Shown: positions 1 to 7,987, counted from the first letter of the stretch. The stretch is DNA of 9,379 nucleotides from JBCBJX01 sp038522735 (GCA_038522735.1 JBCBJX010000109.1:1-9379), one strand, 5' to 3'. Program-made: numbers and translations. The notes: generated from the sequence alone by a model not told the origin.

Positions 1-1
1 C

Positions 2-85
2 TGCGCGACCTGGCGCGCTTACGCCGACGTCTTCCGCGGCGAGTCGCCGATCGCGGGGCAGGAGAAGACTGTCGGCGCCCTTTGA
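2..85 (+). CDS. C-terminal end of an unrecognised protein (partial)
   Basis: An open frame enters from the left edge and ends at TGA (83-85), giving 27 residues that finish in ...GQEKTVGAL. Most codons in this frame end in G or C, as in the real genes nearby, which favours coding over chance. The gene is truncated by the window and too little is visible to assign a family or function. It runs towards ccoS, and the two stop codons are only 21 bases apart, so it is convergent with the cbb3 operon and not part of it. It could also be a chance open frame. Confidence 0.5.
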   Translation, partial: CATWRAYADVFRGESPIAGQEKTVGAL

Positions 86-107
86 GGGCCGCTGAACCCA
101 AAAGGGC
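77..107. terminator. Possible bidirectional terminator hairpin between convergent genes
   Basis: GCCCTTT (77-83) pairs with AAAGGGC (101-107), and an inner GGG (86-88) pairs with CCC (97-99) around an 8-base loop. The hairpin overlaps the stop codons of both the left-edge gene and ccoS. No clear U-run follows on either side, so intrinsic termination is uncertain. The position between convergent genes is the main support. Confidence 0.4.
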
Positions 108-256
108 TAGTCGTCCAGATCGTCGTCGAGCAGGATGCGGTGCGCCGCGCCGTCCGGGTCGTCGAACTGTCCGGACCGGACGCTCCACAGGAACGCCGCG
201 AGGCCGAGCCCGCCGAGGGCGAGGGCGATTGGAATGAGGATGAGGAGCCCCGTCAT
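107..256 (-). CDS. ccoS: CcoS, cbb3-type cytochrome oxidase assembly protein
   Basis: A 49-residue protein starting MTGLLILIPIALALGG, with one membrane segment (about residues 4-25) followed by a short acidic tail that includes a W-S-x-x-S-G-Q-F-D-D motif and ends in LDDDLDD. This pattern of one helix, then SGQFDD, then an acidic end is typical of CcoS (also called FixS). Family members are needed for correct cofactor maturation (heme and CuB) of the cbb3 oxidase; that role is known from the family, not visible here. Its ATG overlaps the ccoI stop as ATGA (253-256), and no Shine-Dalgarno sequence is visible, so it is probably translated by coupling to ccoI. It is the last gene of the operon. 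Its small size makes it easy to miss, but placement and motif make the call firm. Confidence 0.93.
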   Translation of the reverse strand: MTGLLILIPIALALGGLGLAAFLWSVRSGQFDDPDGAAHRILLDDDLDD

Positions 257-2508
257 TCCGCGGGCTGTAGTGCGGTTTGTCGGGCGCCGGGACCGGCGAG
301 GCGCCCGCCCTCCGGACGCAGAGCGTTGAGCGTCACCACCAGCGACGAGCCCGACATCGCAAGCGCCGCGATAAGGGGCGTCACGTGCCCCGCCATGGCG
401 AGGGGCGCTGCGACGGCGTTGTAAAACGCTGCGAAAGCGAAATTCTGCAGCATGCGGGCTTTCGCGGCGCGGCCGGCGCGGATCGTTCGCGCGACCGGGG
501 CGAGCCGGTCGCCCTGGTAGACGACGTCCGCTGCGGTCTGGGCGATATCGACGGCCGAGCCGGGCGTCATCGACACGGCGGCGCCGGCGAGGGCGGGCGC
601 GTCGTTGAGGCCGTCGCCGACCATCAGCACACGTTCGCCTTCGGCGTTGAGCGCCTCAATGATCCCGGACTTCTCCTGCGGCGACACTTCAGAGCGCCAC
701 TCGTCGAGACCGATCTCCGCCGCGACCCGCGCGGCGGGCGCGCGGCGGTCGCCGGTGAGCATCAGAACGCGAAGGCCGAGGGCCCGGAGGTCGTTGACGG
801 CGGCGCGGGCGTCCTGACGCACAGCGTCGGCGAAGACAAGGCGCTTTGCGTCGCCGCCGCCGATACGCACCCAGGTTTCCAGACTATCGTCCTCTGCATC
901 CGGACCATCGACGCCGACGAACGCGCGTGAGCCAAGGAGGACTGTCGCGTCGCCGATGTGGCCGGAGAGACCGCCGCCTGAGGCTTCTTCCACGTCTTCC
1001 GCTGCGAGACCCGGGCCAGCGGCGTCGACGATTGCGCGCGAGAGAGGATGGCGACTCGTGCGCGCCAGTGCTGCGGACGCGTTCAACTCCTCCGCCGTCA
1101 GAGCGCCGGCGTTTAGGAGAGCCGGTTTCCCAGAGGTGAGGGTCCCCGTCTTGTCGAAGACGACGGCGGTTGCGCTCGCAAGGCGCTCCAGCGCGTCGCC
1201 GGTCTTTACGAGGACGCCGGTTTTGAAAAGGCGGCCGGACGCGACGATCTGCACCGCCGGCGCCGCGAGGCCGAGGGCGCACGGGCAGGTGATGATCAGC
1301 ACCGCAACAGCGTTCATGATCGCTTCGCGCGGTCCTGCTCCGAGAAGCAGCCAGCCTGCGATTGTCGCGAACGCGAGGCTGTGTACGACCGGTACGTAGA
1401 GCCCCGCAGCGCGGTCGGCGATCTGCCGATAGCGGCTTTTGCCCTGCTCCGCGCTTTCGATGAGGCGTGCGAGATCGGCGACGAGGGAGGTCTCCGCGTC
1501 CGCCGTCGCGGTCACGGTAATTGGTCCGGTCAGGGCGACGCACCCGGAATGAAGCGTCGATCCGGGCCTGATGGAAACCGGGGCCGTCTCGCCGGTGACG
1601 AGGGAGAGGTCCGCGTCGCCCGCGCCGGCCTCGACGACGCCGTCGACAGGCGCGCGTTCGCCCGCATGCAGAACAAAGCGGTCGCCCGGAAGAAGATCGC
1701 GGGCGGAGACCGACGTCACCGAGTCGTCCGTTTCGAGGCGTCGGGCGGCGACGGTCTGCAAAGCGAGCAGGTCCGTCGCGGCGGAGCGGGCGCGCTGGCG
1801 AAGCCGATGGTCGAGCCAGCGGCCGATCAGCAGGAAGAAGAGCAGCATCGCCGCGGCGTCGAAATAGACCTCCGGACCGTGACGAAGCGTCTCGAACACC
1901 GAGAGCCCGCAGGCGAGGAAGACCGCGAGGGAGATCGGCACGTCCATGTTGGCCGAGCCCGCCTTCAGGGCGTTGAACGCCGATCGAAAGAAGGGCCTTC
2001 CCGCATAGGCCGCGGCCGGCAGCACGATCGCCGCTGAAGCCCAGTGCATGAGCGCGCGCGTCGCCTCGCCCATATCGGAGCCCGCCGCCGCCCAGACGGA
2101 GACCGACAAAAGCATTACGTTTGCGGCGGCGAAGCCTGCGACGCCCATGCAGCGCAGGAGCAGCCGGCCGTAGGCGTCATCGTCGCGGGCTGCGGCTTCC
2201 GGATCGAAGGGCGCGGCTCTGTAGCCGGCGTGCGCCACCGCTGAAACCACCGTGTTTGGATCGACGACGTCGCCGGTCCAGCGGGCGACGAGGCGGCCGG
2301 TGGTCAGGTTGAGCCGCGCGGTCTCGACGCCATCGACGCCGCCGACCGCGCTTTCGATTTTTCCGATGCATCCGGCGCACCGCGCGCCGGTCACTTTCAG
2401 GGCGAGTTCGCGAGCGTCCCCGGAGGCGCGCACGAACGGCGCCACGTCGCCGACGCCCGCGGCTTCCTCGGCTGGGGCGAGGCCCGACGGGCAGCCAGCG
2501 GCGCTCAT
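253..2508 (-). CDS. ccoI: CcoI/FixI, copper-translocating P1B-type ATPase for cbb3 oxidase assembly
   Basis: A 751-residue heavy-metal P-type ATPase. In order: an N-terminal HMA domain with CAGC (residues 44-47); membrane helices from about 115; the actuator domain with TGE (305-307); the CPC metal-transport motif in the sixth helix (408-410); the phosphorylation motif DKTGT with Asp452; the HP pair of the nucleotide domain (487-488); TGD (585-587); GDGLND (631-636); and two C-terminal helices. All catalytic elements are intact. Family knowledge: CcoI exports copper to the periplasmic side for delivery to CuB of CcoN, rather than for resistance. The start is the ATG at 2508, which overlaps the ccoH stop as ATGA. 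The frame is open up to 2580, but starting there would run deep into ccoH. No Shine-Dalgarno is visible, so coupling is likely. The position in ccoGHIS separates it from CopA-type detoxification pumps. Confidence 0.97.
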   Translation of the reverse strand: MSAAGCPSGLAPAEEAAGVGDVAPFVRASGDARELALKVTGARCAGCIGKIESAVGGVDGVETARLNLTTGRLVARWTGDVVDPNTVVSAVAHAGYRAAPFDPEAAARDDDAYGRLLLRCMGVAGFAAANVMLLSVSVWAAAGSDMGEATRALMHWASAAIVLPAAAYAGRPFFRSAFNALKAGSANMDVPISLAVFLACGLSVFETLRHGPEVYFDAAAMLLFFLLIGRWLDHRLRQRARSAATDLLALQTVAARRLETDDSVTSVSARDLLPGDRFVLHAGERAPVDGVVEAGAGDADLSLVTGETAPVSIRPGSTLHSGCVALTGPITVTATADAETSLVADLARLIESAEQGKSRYRQIADRAAGLYVPVVHSLAFATIAGWLLLGAGPREAIMNAVAVLIITCPCALGLAAPAVQIVASGRLFKTGVLVKTGDALERLASATAVVFDKTGTLTSGKPALLNAGALTAEELNASAALARTSRHPLSRAIVDAAGPGLAAEDVEEASGGGLSGHIGDATVLLGSRAFVGVDGPDAEDDSLETWVRIGGGDAKRLVFADAVRQDARAAVNDLRALGLRVLMLTGDRRAPAARVAAEIGLDEWRSEVSPQEKSGIIEALNAEGERVLMVGDGLNDAPALAGAAVSMTPGSAVDIAQTAADVVYQGDRLAPVARTIRAGRAAKARMLQNFAFAAFYNAVAAPLAMAGHVTPLIAALAMSGSSLVVTLNALRPEGGRLAGPGARQTALQPAE

Positions 2509-2996
2509 TCGATGAAGAGCCGTTCGCGGCGGTCGATCCGCGCGCCAGCGGCTGTTTCCGCATCGAATTCGAGGATCCACGCCCCCGGATCGATTTCTGC
2601 ACGGGCTTCAAATACGGCTCGGCCGATCTGGGCGAATTCAAGCTCGACGTCGGCCCTATGAGCCGCCGGGTGTTTTAACCGGCCGGAGACGCCGAGCTCT
2701 CGCAATGGTTCGCCGTAGGGGTCGGATATTTCAAGCTGAATACGGACGATACCGCCCTCGCGCGAAATGACGTTCTCGACCCGCCAGCCTAGCGCGGCTT
2801 CCGCGCGCTCAGCCTTTAGAACGGCGTTGTAATCCAGGCCGCGGGCGTAGGCCTTGCTGGCCTCTTCTCCGGGGAAGGAGCGTGCGGCCGTCGTCACCAG
2901 CGCGATATTGGCGACAAGGATGACCCCGAAAAAGGCGACGAACGCGGCGAAGACGTGCCAACCGCGCAGGATGAAGTTTCCCTCGTCATGCGTCAT
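2505..2996 (-). CDS. ccoH: CcoH/FixH, cbb3 oxidase assembly/stability protein
   Basis: About 163 residues. A short cytoplasmic N-terminus leads into one membrane helix (about 12-35, including HVFAAFVAFFGVILVANIAL). A periplasmic FixH domain follows, with the usual LDYNAVLKAERAE segment (about 55-67) and a GWRV element after it. Family role: CcoH interacts with the oxidase during assembly and stays associated with it; the exact biochemistry is not settled. Two tandem ATGs are possible, at 2999 and 2996. GGAGG lies 3 bases before the first and 6 before the second, so 2996 is preferred; 2999 would add one Met. It overlaps or abuts the ccoG stop (2999-3001), and its own stop is inside the ccoI start (ATGA). 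Confidence 0.92.
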   Translation of the reverse strand: MTHDEGNFILRGWHVFAAFVAFFGVILVANIALVTTAARSFPGEEASKAYARGLDYNAVLKAERAEAALGWRVENVISREGGIVRIQLEISDPYGEPLRELGVSGRLKHPAAHRADVELEFAQIGRAVFEARAEIDPGAWILEFDAETAAGARIDRRERLFIE

Positions 2997-2998
2997 CA

Positions 2999-4432
2999 TC
3001 AGCCTCCAGCGAGAAAGGTCGTCGATTTGCGGACGGTGAAGCCCGTCTCTAATTCCTCGACAGAAAAGGTGGCGGGCGTCGCGCCGGGGGGCGCGGCGTT
3101 GGCGGGCACGGTCGCAAAGAGCCGGACCCGTTTCAACTGATCGCCGCCGGCGCTGATGACGATCGCGCCTTCAGCGACCTCCTCTCCAACTGCGGAGAGA
3201 ACGGCGTTCTCGACGCCGCTCATGGTGATCCGGTAGCTGCTCGGCGCGTTGCGCTTGTTCTGGATTTTGAGGTCGTAGGCGTTGCGAACCGAGCCGTCGG
3301 AGAGGGTGACGAATGCGGGCGCCCGGTCGCGTTCAGCATAGAACGTGAACGGATCGCGGCCGATCAGTCCGATCGCCATGACCGCCGCCACGAACGTCAT
3401 GAGGAGCCCGTAGAGCACTGTACGTGGTCTGAAAAGCTTGTAAGTCTGCGTCTCTCCGGCGAGACGCTGATCGAGGTTGAGTTCAGTATCGTAACCGATG
3501 AGCGACTTCGGCCGACCGACCTTCGACATGATGTCGTCGCAGGCGTCGATGCACAGTGCGCAGTGAATGCATTCAAGCTGGGCGCCATCGCGGATGTCGA
3601 TGCCCATGGGACAGACGACGACGCAGGCGTGGCAGTCGATGCAGTCGCCGCGTCCGTCCCAGCTGTCGCCTTTCTTATGGGGGCCGCGAGGTTCGCCGCG
3701 ATCGTGCTTATACGTGACGTTGAGGGCGTTTTCGTCCGTAAGAGCGCCCTGTATGCGCGGCCACGGGCACATGTAGGTGCAGACCTGCTCGCGCATGGAG
3801 CCTGCCAACGTGTAGGTCGTGAACGTCAGAACGCCAAGAAAGAGATAGGCGGAGCCTTCCGCCTGCCCTGTAAAGAGCTTCGGCAGGGTCGAGGGCGCAT
3901 CGTGGAAGTAGAACACCCACGCCCCGCCCGTCGCCGCGGCGATGGCGAGCCATAGCGCATGCTTTACGCCCTTTTTGGCGACCTTCTCCGTCGTCCACGC
4001 CGCCCGGTCGAGCTTGATCCGGGCGTTCCTGTCGCCTTCGACGAGCCGCTCCACCGCGATATAGAGATCCGTCCAAACTGTCTGTGGACAAGCATATCCG
4101 CACCAGACGCGGCCGAGGAGGGCGGTGATGAGGAAAAGCCCCAAAGCGCCGAGGATGAGCAGCCCGGTAACGTAATAGAGTTCGGAGGGCCAGATCTCGA
4201 TAAAGAAGAAGTAGAAGCGGCCGCCTTCGAAATCCACGAGCACCGCCTGGTTGGGCTCGCCCGCCGCTCGCGGCCAGCGCACCCACGGAAGCCCGTAGTA
4301 AATCCCGAGCGTAACGATCAGCACCGCCCATTTCAGGGCGCGGTATTTGCCGTGCGCGAGCTTCGGGTAGATCGGCTCACGCTTCTTGTAGAGCTGCAGT
4401 TTTTCCGGGTGTGCGTCCGATCCGTCGGCCAT
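2999..4432 (-). CDS. ccoG: CcoG/FixG/RdxA, membrane ferredoxin-like cbb3 assembly protein
   Basis: 477 residues from the ATG at 4432; a GTG at 4435 directly before it would add one residue. N-terminal membrane helices (about 33-50 and 85-107) include WCGYACPQ (Cys111, Cys115), and a later membrane part carries VCTYMCPWPR (Cys218, Cys222). Two bacterial-ferredoxin 4Fe-4S motifs follow: Cys264, 267, 270, 274 (CIDCHACVVVCP) and Cys288, 291, 294, 298 (CIHCALCIDAC). One more helix comes at about 340-358, then a periplasmic Ig-like C-terminal domain of the FixG type. All cluster ligands are present. Family knowledge: CcoG is reported to act in copper handling for cbb3, reducing Cu(II) to Cu(I) before transport by CcoI. 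It starts 24 bases after ccoP with only a weak AAAGG upstream. Its stop overlaps the first possible ccoH start. Confidence 0.96.
   Translation of the reverse strand: MADGSDAHPEKLQLYKKREPIYPKLAHGKYRALKWAVLIVTLGIYYGLPWVRWPRAAGEPNQAVLVDFEGGRFYFFFIEIWPSELYYVTGLLILGALGLFLITALLGRVWCGYACPQTVWTDLYIAVERLVEGDRNARIKLDRAAWTTEKVAKKGVKHALWLAIAAATGGAWVFYFHDAPSTLPKLFTGQAEGSAYLFLGVLTFTTYTLAGSMREQVCTYMCPWPRIQGALTDENALNVTYKHDRGEPRGPHKKGDSWDGRGDCIDCHACVVVCPMGIDIRDGAQLECIHCALCIDACDDIMSKVGRPKSLIGYDTELNLDQRLAGETQTYKLFRPRTVLYGLLMTFVAAVMAIGLIGRDPFTFYAERDRAPAFVTLSDGSVRNAYDLKIQNKRNAPSSYRITMSGVENAVLSAVGEEVAEGAIVISAGGDQLKRVRLFATVPANAAPPGATPATFSVEELETGFTVRKSTTFLAGG
3003..3007 (-). promoter_or_regulatory. Ribosome binding site of ccoH (decides the start)
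   Basis: GGAGG on the minus strand, inside the last codons of ccoG. Its spacing of 6 bases to the ATG at 2996, against 3 bases to the ATG at 2999, favours the second ATG. Confidence 0.6.
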
Positions 4433-4456
4433 CACGGCCCGCCTTTCTGAGGTCCG

Positions 4457-5335
4457 CTACTCGCCGCCGCCGAGGGCGTGCACGTAGACGGCGAGAGCGG
4501 AAATAGTCGCATCGTCGAGGCGCGCCTCCCAGCTCGGCATGACGCCGTAGCGGCTGTTCCAGATCGTCTCGCGGATGTCGGCGCGGTCCCCGCCGTATAG
4601 CCAGATGGCGTCTGCGAGGTTCGGCGCGCCGAGATCACGGTTCCCGACGCCGCCTTCCATATGGCAGACGACGCACTGTTCTTCAAAGATCACGGCGCCC
4701 CGCTCAGCCGCCGCGGGGTCGGCGTCCTGCCCCGAGAGACTGAGAACGTAGTCCACCACATCGGAGACTTGATCGCGGTCGAGGACGCCGTCGCGTCCGA
4801 AGGCCGGCATCTGGGAGAACCGCATTTCGGGGTGTTCGGAGCGAATGCCGACGGTCAGCGTGTGCTTGATTGCATCAAGTGAGCCGCCCCAGAGCCACGC
4901 GTCATCGACAAGGTTCGGATAGCCCTTGAAGCCCTGGCCGCCAGCGCCGTGGCACGTCGCGCAGTTGTCGCCGAAAGCGGATTCACCGAGGGCGAGGGCG
5001 AACTGAAAGAGACCTTCATCGCCCTTGATGGCCGCGAGGTTCGGCGCTTGCGTCAATTCCGCGGCGTCCGCCGCACGATCGGCTTTCAAAGCCTCTATTG
5101 CGATAGCGACGTTCTGGCGTTCCGTATGCCCCCTCAGACCTTGGGTGTACCCTGAGAGTCCCGGCCATGCCGGCATGAACACCCAATAGACAACGGCCCA
5201 GACGATCGTCACGTAGAAGACGATCAACCACCAGCGGGGCATGGGGTTGTTCAACTCCGCGATGCCGTCCCATTCGTGGCCCGTCGAATCCGCGCCGGTG
5301 ACGGGATCGACATATTTTTCGTTCTCGTCGGTCAC
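4457..5335 (-). CDS. ccoP: CcoP, di-heme cytochrome c subunit of cbb3 oxidase
   Basis: 292 residues, normal for CcoP. The N-terminus has the conserved DGIAELNNPMPRWW segment (about 23-36), then one membrane anchor (about 36-55). Two cytochrome c domains follow, with heme sites CATCH (125-129) and CVVCH (221-225). Likely axial Met ligands are in MPAF (Met176) and MPSW (Met266). CcoP takes electrons from soluble or membrane cytochrome c (from the bc1 complex) and passes them to CcoO and CcoN; the heme domains face the periplasm. The start codon is GTG at 5335, overlapping the ccoQ stop as GTGA, and is supported by AAGGAG 8 bases upstream. It is 24 bases before ccoG. Confidence 0.97.
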   Translation of the reverse strand: MTDENEKYVDPVTGADSTGHEWDGIAELNNPMPRWWLIVFYVTIVWAVVYWVFMPAWPGLSGYTQGLRGHTERQNVAIAIEALKADRAADAAELTQAPNLAAIKGDEGLFQFALALGESAFGDNCATCHGAGGQGFKGYPNLVDDAWLWGGSLDAIKHTLTVGIRSEHPEMRFSQMPAFGRDGVLDRDQVSDVVDYVLSLSGQDADPAAAERGAVIFEEQCVVCHMEGGVGNRDLGAPNLADAIWLYGGDRADIRETIWNSRYGVMPSWEARLDDATISALAVYVHALGGGE

Positions 5336-5520
5336 GGACGGCTCTCCTTTTCGCCCGACGTGGACGTCGGCTCGGGCGGTTCGTTCTGCGTAAGGTTGGC
5401 GGCGCGCTTAAACGTCTCCCGCATGTTGGGCAGAAGCGCATAGGCGACGATCAGGGCGAAGGCGGCGACGAAGAGGATGAGGCCGCCGGTCTGGGCGAAG
5501 GAGGACAGGGTTTCGTACAT
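5332..5520 (-). CDS. ccoQ: CcoQ/FixQ, small membrane subunit of cbb3 oxidase
   Basis: 62 residues: a short N-terminus (MYETLSSFAQTGG), one membrane helix (about 13-31), and a polar cytoplasmic tail rich in Pro, Glu, Ser and Thr. Size, single helix and location between ccoO and ccoP identify it; the sequence itself is poorly conserved in this family. CcoQ is not catalytic. In other proteobacteria it stabilises the complex or the binding of CcoP. GAGGAG lies 8 bases upstream of the ATG, overlapping the ccoO stop. Its TGA is inside the ccoP GTGA overlap. Confidence 0.92.
   Translation of the reverse strand: MYETLSSFAQTGGLILFVAAFALIVAYALLPNMRETFKRAANLTQNEPPEPTSTSGEKESRP
5344..5349 (-). promoter_or_regulatory. 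Ribosome binding site of ccoP (supports a GTG start)
   Basis: AAGGAG on the minus strand, inside the 3' end of ccoQ, 8 bases before the GTG at 5335. The first ATG-encoded Met in frame is inside the conserved NNPMPRWW segment, so the GTG start is needed for a normal CcoP. Confidence 0.7.
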
Positions 5521-5532
5521 CTTATCAGCTCC

Positions 5533-6270
5533 TCAGCGCTGGTTGCCCGGCGATGAGGCGTCGTAGGCGGAGAAATCGACCAGAGTGCCGAGCATCTGGA
5601 GATAGGCGACCAGGGCGTCCATTTCGGTCACCCGGCGCGGATCGCCGTCGAAATCGCGGATGACGGCGTTCGGGTAACGCTCCTCGAAGCCTGAGAAATC
5701 AAGCACGTTGGGGTTCGCCGCCTGGGCGTAGATGTCCGCGACGGCGGCCTCGATCATCTCGGGCGTATACGGCACGCCGACGATCTTGTTCGCCTGCATC
5801 TTGCCTGCGACGGCCGCGACGTCGAGATCCTTCTCCGCGATGAAGGCGTAGGGCGGCATGATCGATTCCGGCACGAGCGAGCGCGGCTCGATCAGGTGCT
5901 GTTTGTGCCACGCATCCGAGTACTTCCCCCCAACCCGAGCAAGGTCAGGGCCCGTGCGTTTCGACCCCCATTGGAAGGGGTGATCGTACATGGACTCCGC
6001 GGCGAGAGAGTAGTGGCCGTAGCGCTCCACCTCGTCGCGCAGCGGGCGGACCATCTGCGAATGGCAGACATAGCAGCCTTCGCGGATATAGATGTCGCGG
6101 CCTGCAAGCTCGAGGGGCGTGTAGGGCCGAACGCCTTCGACCTCTTCGATCGTCGATTCCAGGTAAAAAAGAGGAGCGATCTCGACAATCCCGCCGACGC
6201 TGACGACCAGAAGGATGGCGCCGATCAGGAGACCGGAAAAGCGCTCAAGAAGCCCGTGATGTTTGAACAT
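5533..6270 (-). CDS. ccoO: CcoO, mono-heme cytochrome c subunit of cbb3 oxidase
   Basis: 245 residues. An N-terminal membrane anchor (about 12-34) is followed by the periplasmic cytochrome c domain. The heme site is CYVCH (66-70), within the strongly conserved REGCYVCHSQMVRP segment; the likely axial Met is Met138 in SIMPPY. The GSKRTGPDLARVGGKYSD segment (102-119) is also typical of the family. CcoO carries electrons from CcoP to the heme b / heme b3-CuB centres of CcoN. The ATG at 6270 has AAGGGG 8 bases upstream and lies 12 bases after the ccoN stop; ccoQ begins 12 bases after its own stop. No anomalies seen. Confidence 0.97.
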   Translation of the reverse strand: MFKHHGLLERFSGLLIGAILLVVSVGGIVEIAPLFYLESTIEEVEGVRPYTPLELAGRDIYIREGCYVCHSQMVRPLRDEVERYGHYSLAAESMYDHPFQWGSKRTGPDLARVGGKYSDAWHKQHLIEPRSLVPESIMPPYAFIAEKDLDVAAVAGKMQANKIVGVPYTPEMIEAAVADIYAQAANPNVLDFSGFEERYPNAVIRDFDGDPRRVTEMDALVAYLQMLGTLVDFSAYDASSPGNQR

Positions 6271-6282
6271 GGACTTTTCCCC

Positions 6283-7926
6283 TTACTCCGCTGGAACAGC
6301 TGCAGGCGCCGTTGTCCTGCGTTTCGGTTCGTACACGTCGCCACGAGCGGTGCGCCACAGGTTATAGGCCATGATCAATGCGCCAGCTAAGTAGAGGACG
6401 CCGCCGAAAGCGCGGATGATATAGGGAATATGCATCTCGCGAACGGTGTCTACGAACGAATAGCTGAGGAAGCCGAATTCGTTGTAGGCGCGCCACATCA
6501 GGCCCTGGGTGATCCCGGAAACCCACATCGACGTGATGTAGAGAAGGATGCCGAGGGTCGCGACCCAGAAGTGCCATTCAATGAGGGCAGAAGAGTAGAA
6601 GCGCTCTCGCTTCCAGAGCCATTTCGTCAGGCAGTAGAGGGCTGAAAAAGAGATGAAACCGACCCAGCCGAGGGCGCCCGAATGCACGTGGCCGATCCCC
6701 CAATCGGTGTAGTGAGAAAGCGAGTTGACCGCGCGCACGGACATGAGCGGACCTTCGAAGGTCGACATGCCGTAGAAGGCGAGGGAAACGACCATCATAC
6801 GGATGACCGGGTCTGTCCGCAGCTTGTCCCATGCGCCCGAAAGCGTCATGACGCCGTTGATCATGCCGCCCCAGGACGGCATCCACAGCATCACCGAGAA
6901 CGTCATGCCGAGGGTCTGCGCCCAGTCCGGCAGCGCCGTGTAGTGAAGGTGGTGCGGACCCGCCCAGATATAGATGAAGATGAGCGACCAGAAGTGGACG
7001 ATGGAGAGCCGGTAGGACCAGACGGGACGCTCCGCCTGCTTTGGAATGAAGTAATACATGATGGCGAGGAAGCCGGCCGTCAGGAAGAACCCGACGGCGT
7101 TGTGGCCGTACCACCACTGGATCAGCGCGTCCTGCACGCCCGCATAGAGCGAATAGCTCCGTGAGCCGAACATCGAGACAGGCATCGCCAGATTGTTGAC
7201 GAGGTGCAGCATCGCGACTGTTACGATGAAGGCGAGGTAGAACCAGTTCGCAACGTAGATGTGCGGTTCTTTGCGCTTCCAGAGCGTGCCGAGAAAAACG
7301 AAGAGATAGGCGACCCAGACGAGGGTGAGCCAGATGTCCGCATACCACTCGGGTTCGGCGTATTCTTTGGATTGAGTGACGCCAGCGAGATAGCCCGTCG
7401 CCGCGATGACGATAAAGAGCTGGAAGCCCCAGAAGACGAACCAGGGAAGGACGCCGCCCCAAAGCCGGGCGCCGGTCGTACGCTGAACGACGTAGAACGA
7501 GGTCGCGATCAGCACGTTGCCGCCGAACGCGAAGATCACGGCGGAGGTATGCAGAGGGCGCAGGCGTCCGAAATTCGTCCAGCCGTAGTCTTCAAAATAG
7601 AAAATGTTCGGGAAAGCGAGCTGCAGGGCGATCACGACGCCGACGAGAAAGCCCGCGATCCCCCAAAACGTCGAAGCGGCGACGCCTGCCTTCACGACGT
7701 TCGTCATGTAGCCGGTTTCTACGGCGCGCGGCGACGTCGCCTGTTGAGCGAGAACAACTCCGCCGAGCAGGAACGCCCCGAGAAAAGTGAAAGCGTGCGC
7801 CTGCATCGGCGCGTCGATCGCGTTCGCGGCGACGAAAACAGCGATGATCGAACCGATGAACATCCCGACAAGGGCGATCGTTTCGTCGATCCGAAAACCG
7901 GCGGATGAAGTCGGGAATTGGGACAT
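6283..7926 (-). CDS. ccoN: CcoN, catalytic subunit I of cbb3-type cytochrome c oxidase
   Basis: 547 residues, a polytopic heme-copper oxidase subunit of the C family. Ligands can be placed by motif and by spacing to the known Pseudomonas stutzeri structure: His126 (LRPLHTSAV) and His415 for the low-spin heme b; His413 for heme b3 (GIGHVHSGALGW); His275 (WWYGHNAV), His325 and His326 (GPHHLHYT) for CuB; Tyr319 for the His-Tyr crosslink; and Glu391 (STFEGP) at the proton-channel position. All are present, so the enzyme should be active. It reduces oxygen to water with high affinity and pumps protons across the inner membrane. The N-terminal roughly 100 residues hold extra helices, as in other alphaproteobacterial CcoN proteins. 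The ATG at 7926 lacks a clear Shine-Dalgarno. It is the first gene of the operon, below an FNR/FixK box. Confidence 0.98.
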   Translation of the reverse strand: MSQFPTSSAGFRIDETIALVGMFIGSIIAVFVAANAIDAPMQAHAFTFLGAFLLGGVVLAQQATSPRAVETGYMTNVVKAGVAASTFWGIAGFLVGVVIALQLAFPNIFYFEDYGWTNFGRLRPLHTSAVIFAFGGNVLIATSFYVVQRTTGARLWGGVLPWFVFWGFQLFIVIAATGYLAGVTQSKEYAEPEWYADIWLTLVWVAYLFVFLGTLWKRKEPHIYVANWFYLAFIVTVAMLHLVNNLAMPVSMFGSRSYSLYAGVQDALIQWWYGHNAVGFFLTAGFLAIMYYFIPKQAERPVWSYRLSIVHFWSLIFIYIWAGPHHLHYTALPDWAQTLGMTFSVMLWMPSWGGMINGVMTLSGAWDKLRTDPVIRMMVVSLAFYGMSTFEGPLMSVRAVNSLSHYTDWGIGHVHSGALGWVGFISFSALYCLTKWLWKRERFYSSALIEWHFWVATLGILLYITSMWVSGITQGLMWRAYNEFGFLSYSFVDTVREMHIPYIIRAFGGVLYLAGALIMAYNLWRTARGDVYEPKRRTTAPAAVPAE

Positions 7927-7952
7927 GATGGGTGCGCCCGCGATGACAGCTT

Positions 7953-7967
7953 ACGGTTGCCAATAAG
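7953..7967 (-). promoter_or_regulatory. Predicted -10 region and transcription start of the cco operon
   Basis: A class II FNR promoter has the box centred about 41.5 bases upstream of the start of transcription, which would put the start near 7953. The minus strand carries CTTATTGG at 7960-7967, the only AT-rich hexamer candidate at the right place for a -10 element. It matches TATAAT only modestly. The resulting leader would be about 27 bases with no obvious Shine-Dalgarno. This is inference from geometry. Confidence 0.45.
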
Positions 7968-7987
7968 CGCCTTTCGGCGGCGCAACC
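7955..7987. repeat. Overlapping dyads between the FNR box and the ccoN start site
   Basis: GGTTGC (7955-7960) is repeated inverted as GCAACC (7982-7987), and GCGCC (7967-7971) is repeated inverted as GGCGC (7979-7983). The two dyads share bases 7982-7983 and have different centres. They lie over the predicted core promoter, so they could be an operator for a second regulator. Short GC-rich dyads also arise by chance. Confidence 0.35.

Noticed and set aside
277..930. Long plus-strand open frame of 217 codons opposite ccoI
   Set aside because: It lies antisense to the intact, motif-rich ccoI gene. Long antisense frames are expected from the strong GC bias at third positions, and its product is low-complexity Arg/Gly/Asp-rich. 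The same holds for 1381-2037 and 3563-3955.
2509..2580. Upstream extension of ccoI to a start at 2580
   Set aside because: It would overlap ccoH by more than 70 bases and adds an Arg-rich stretch not seen in CcoI. The ATG at 2508 with the ATGA overlap fits the other junctions.
4014..4027. TTGATCCGGG sequence inside ccoG, similar to the FNR box
   Set aside because: Only the first half-site matches; the second half (GCGTT) is not an inverted copy, and it lies in the middle of a coding region.
7204..7908. Plus-strand open frame of 234 codons opposite ccoN
   Set aside because: It is a shadow of ccoN: its product is highly charged with no recognisable motif, while the opposite frame encodes all CcoN ligands.
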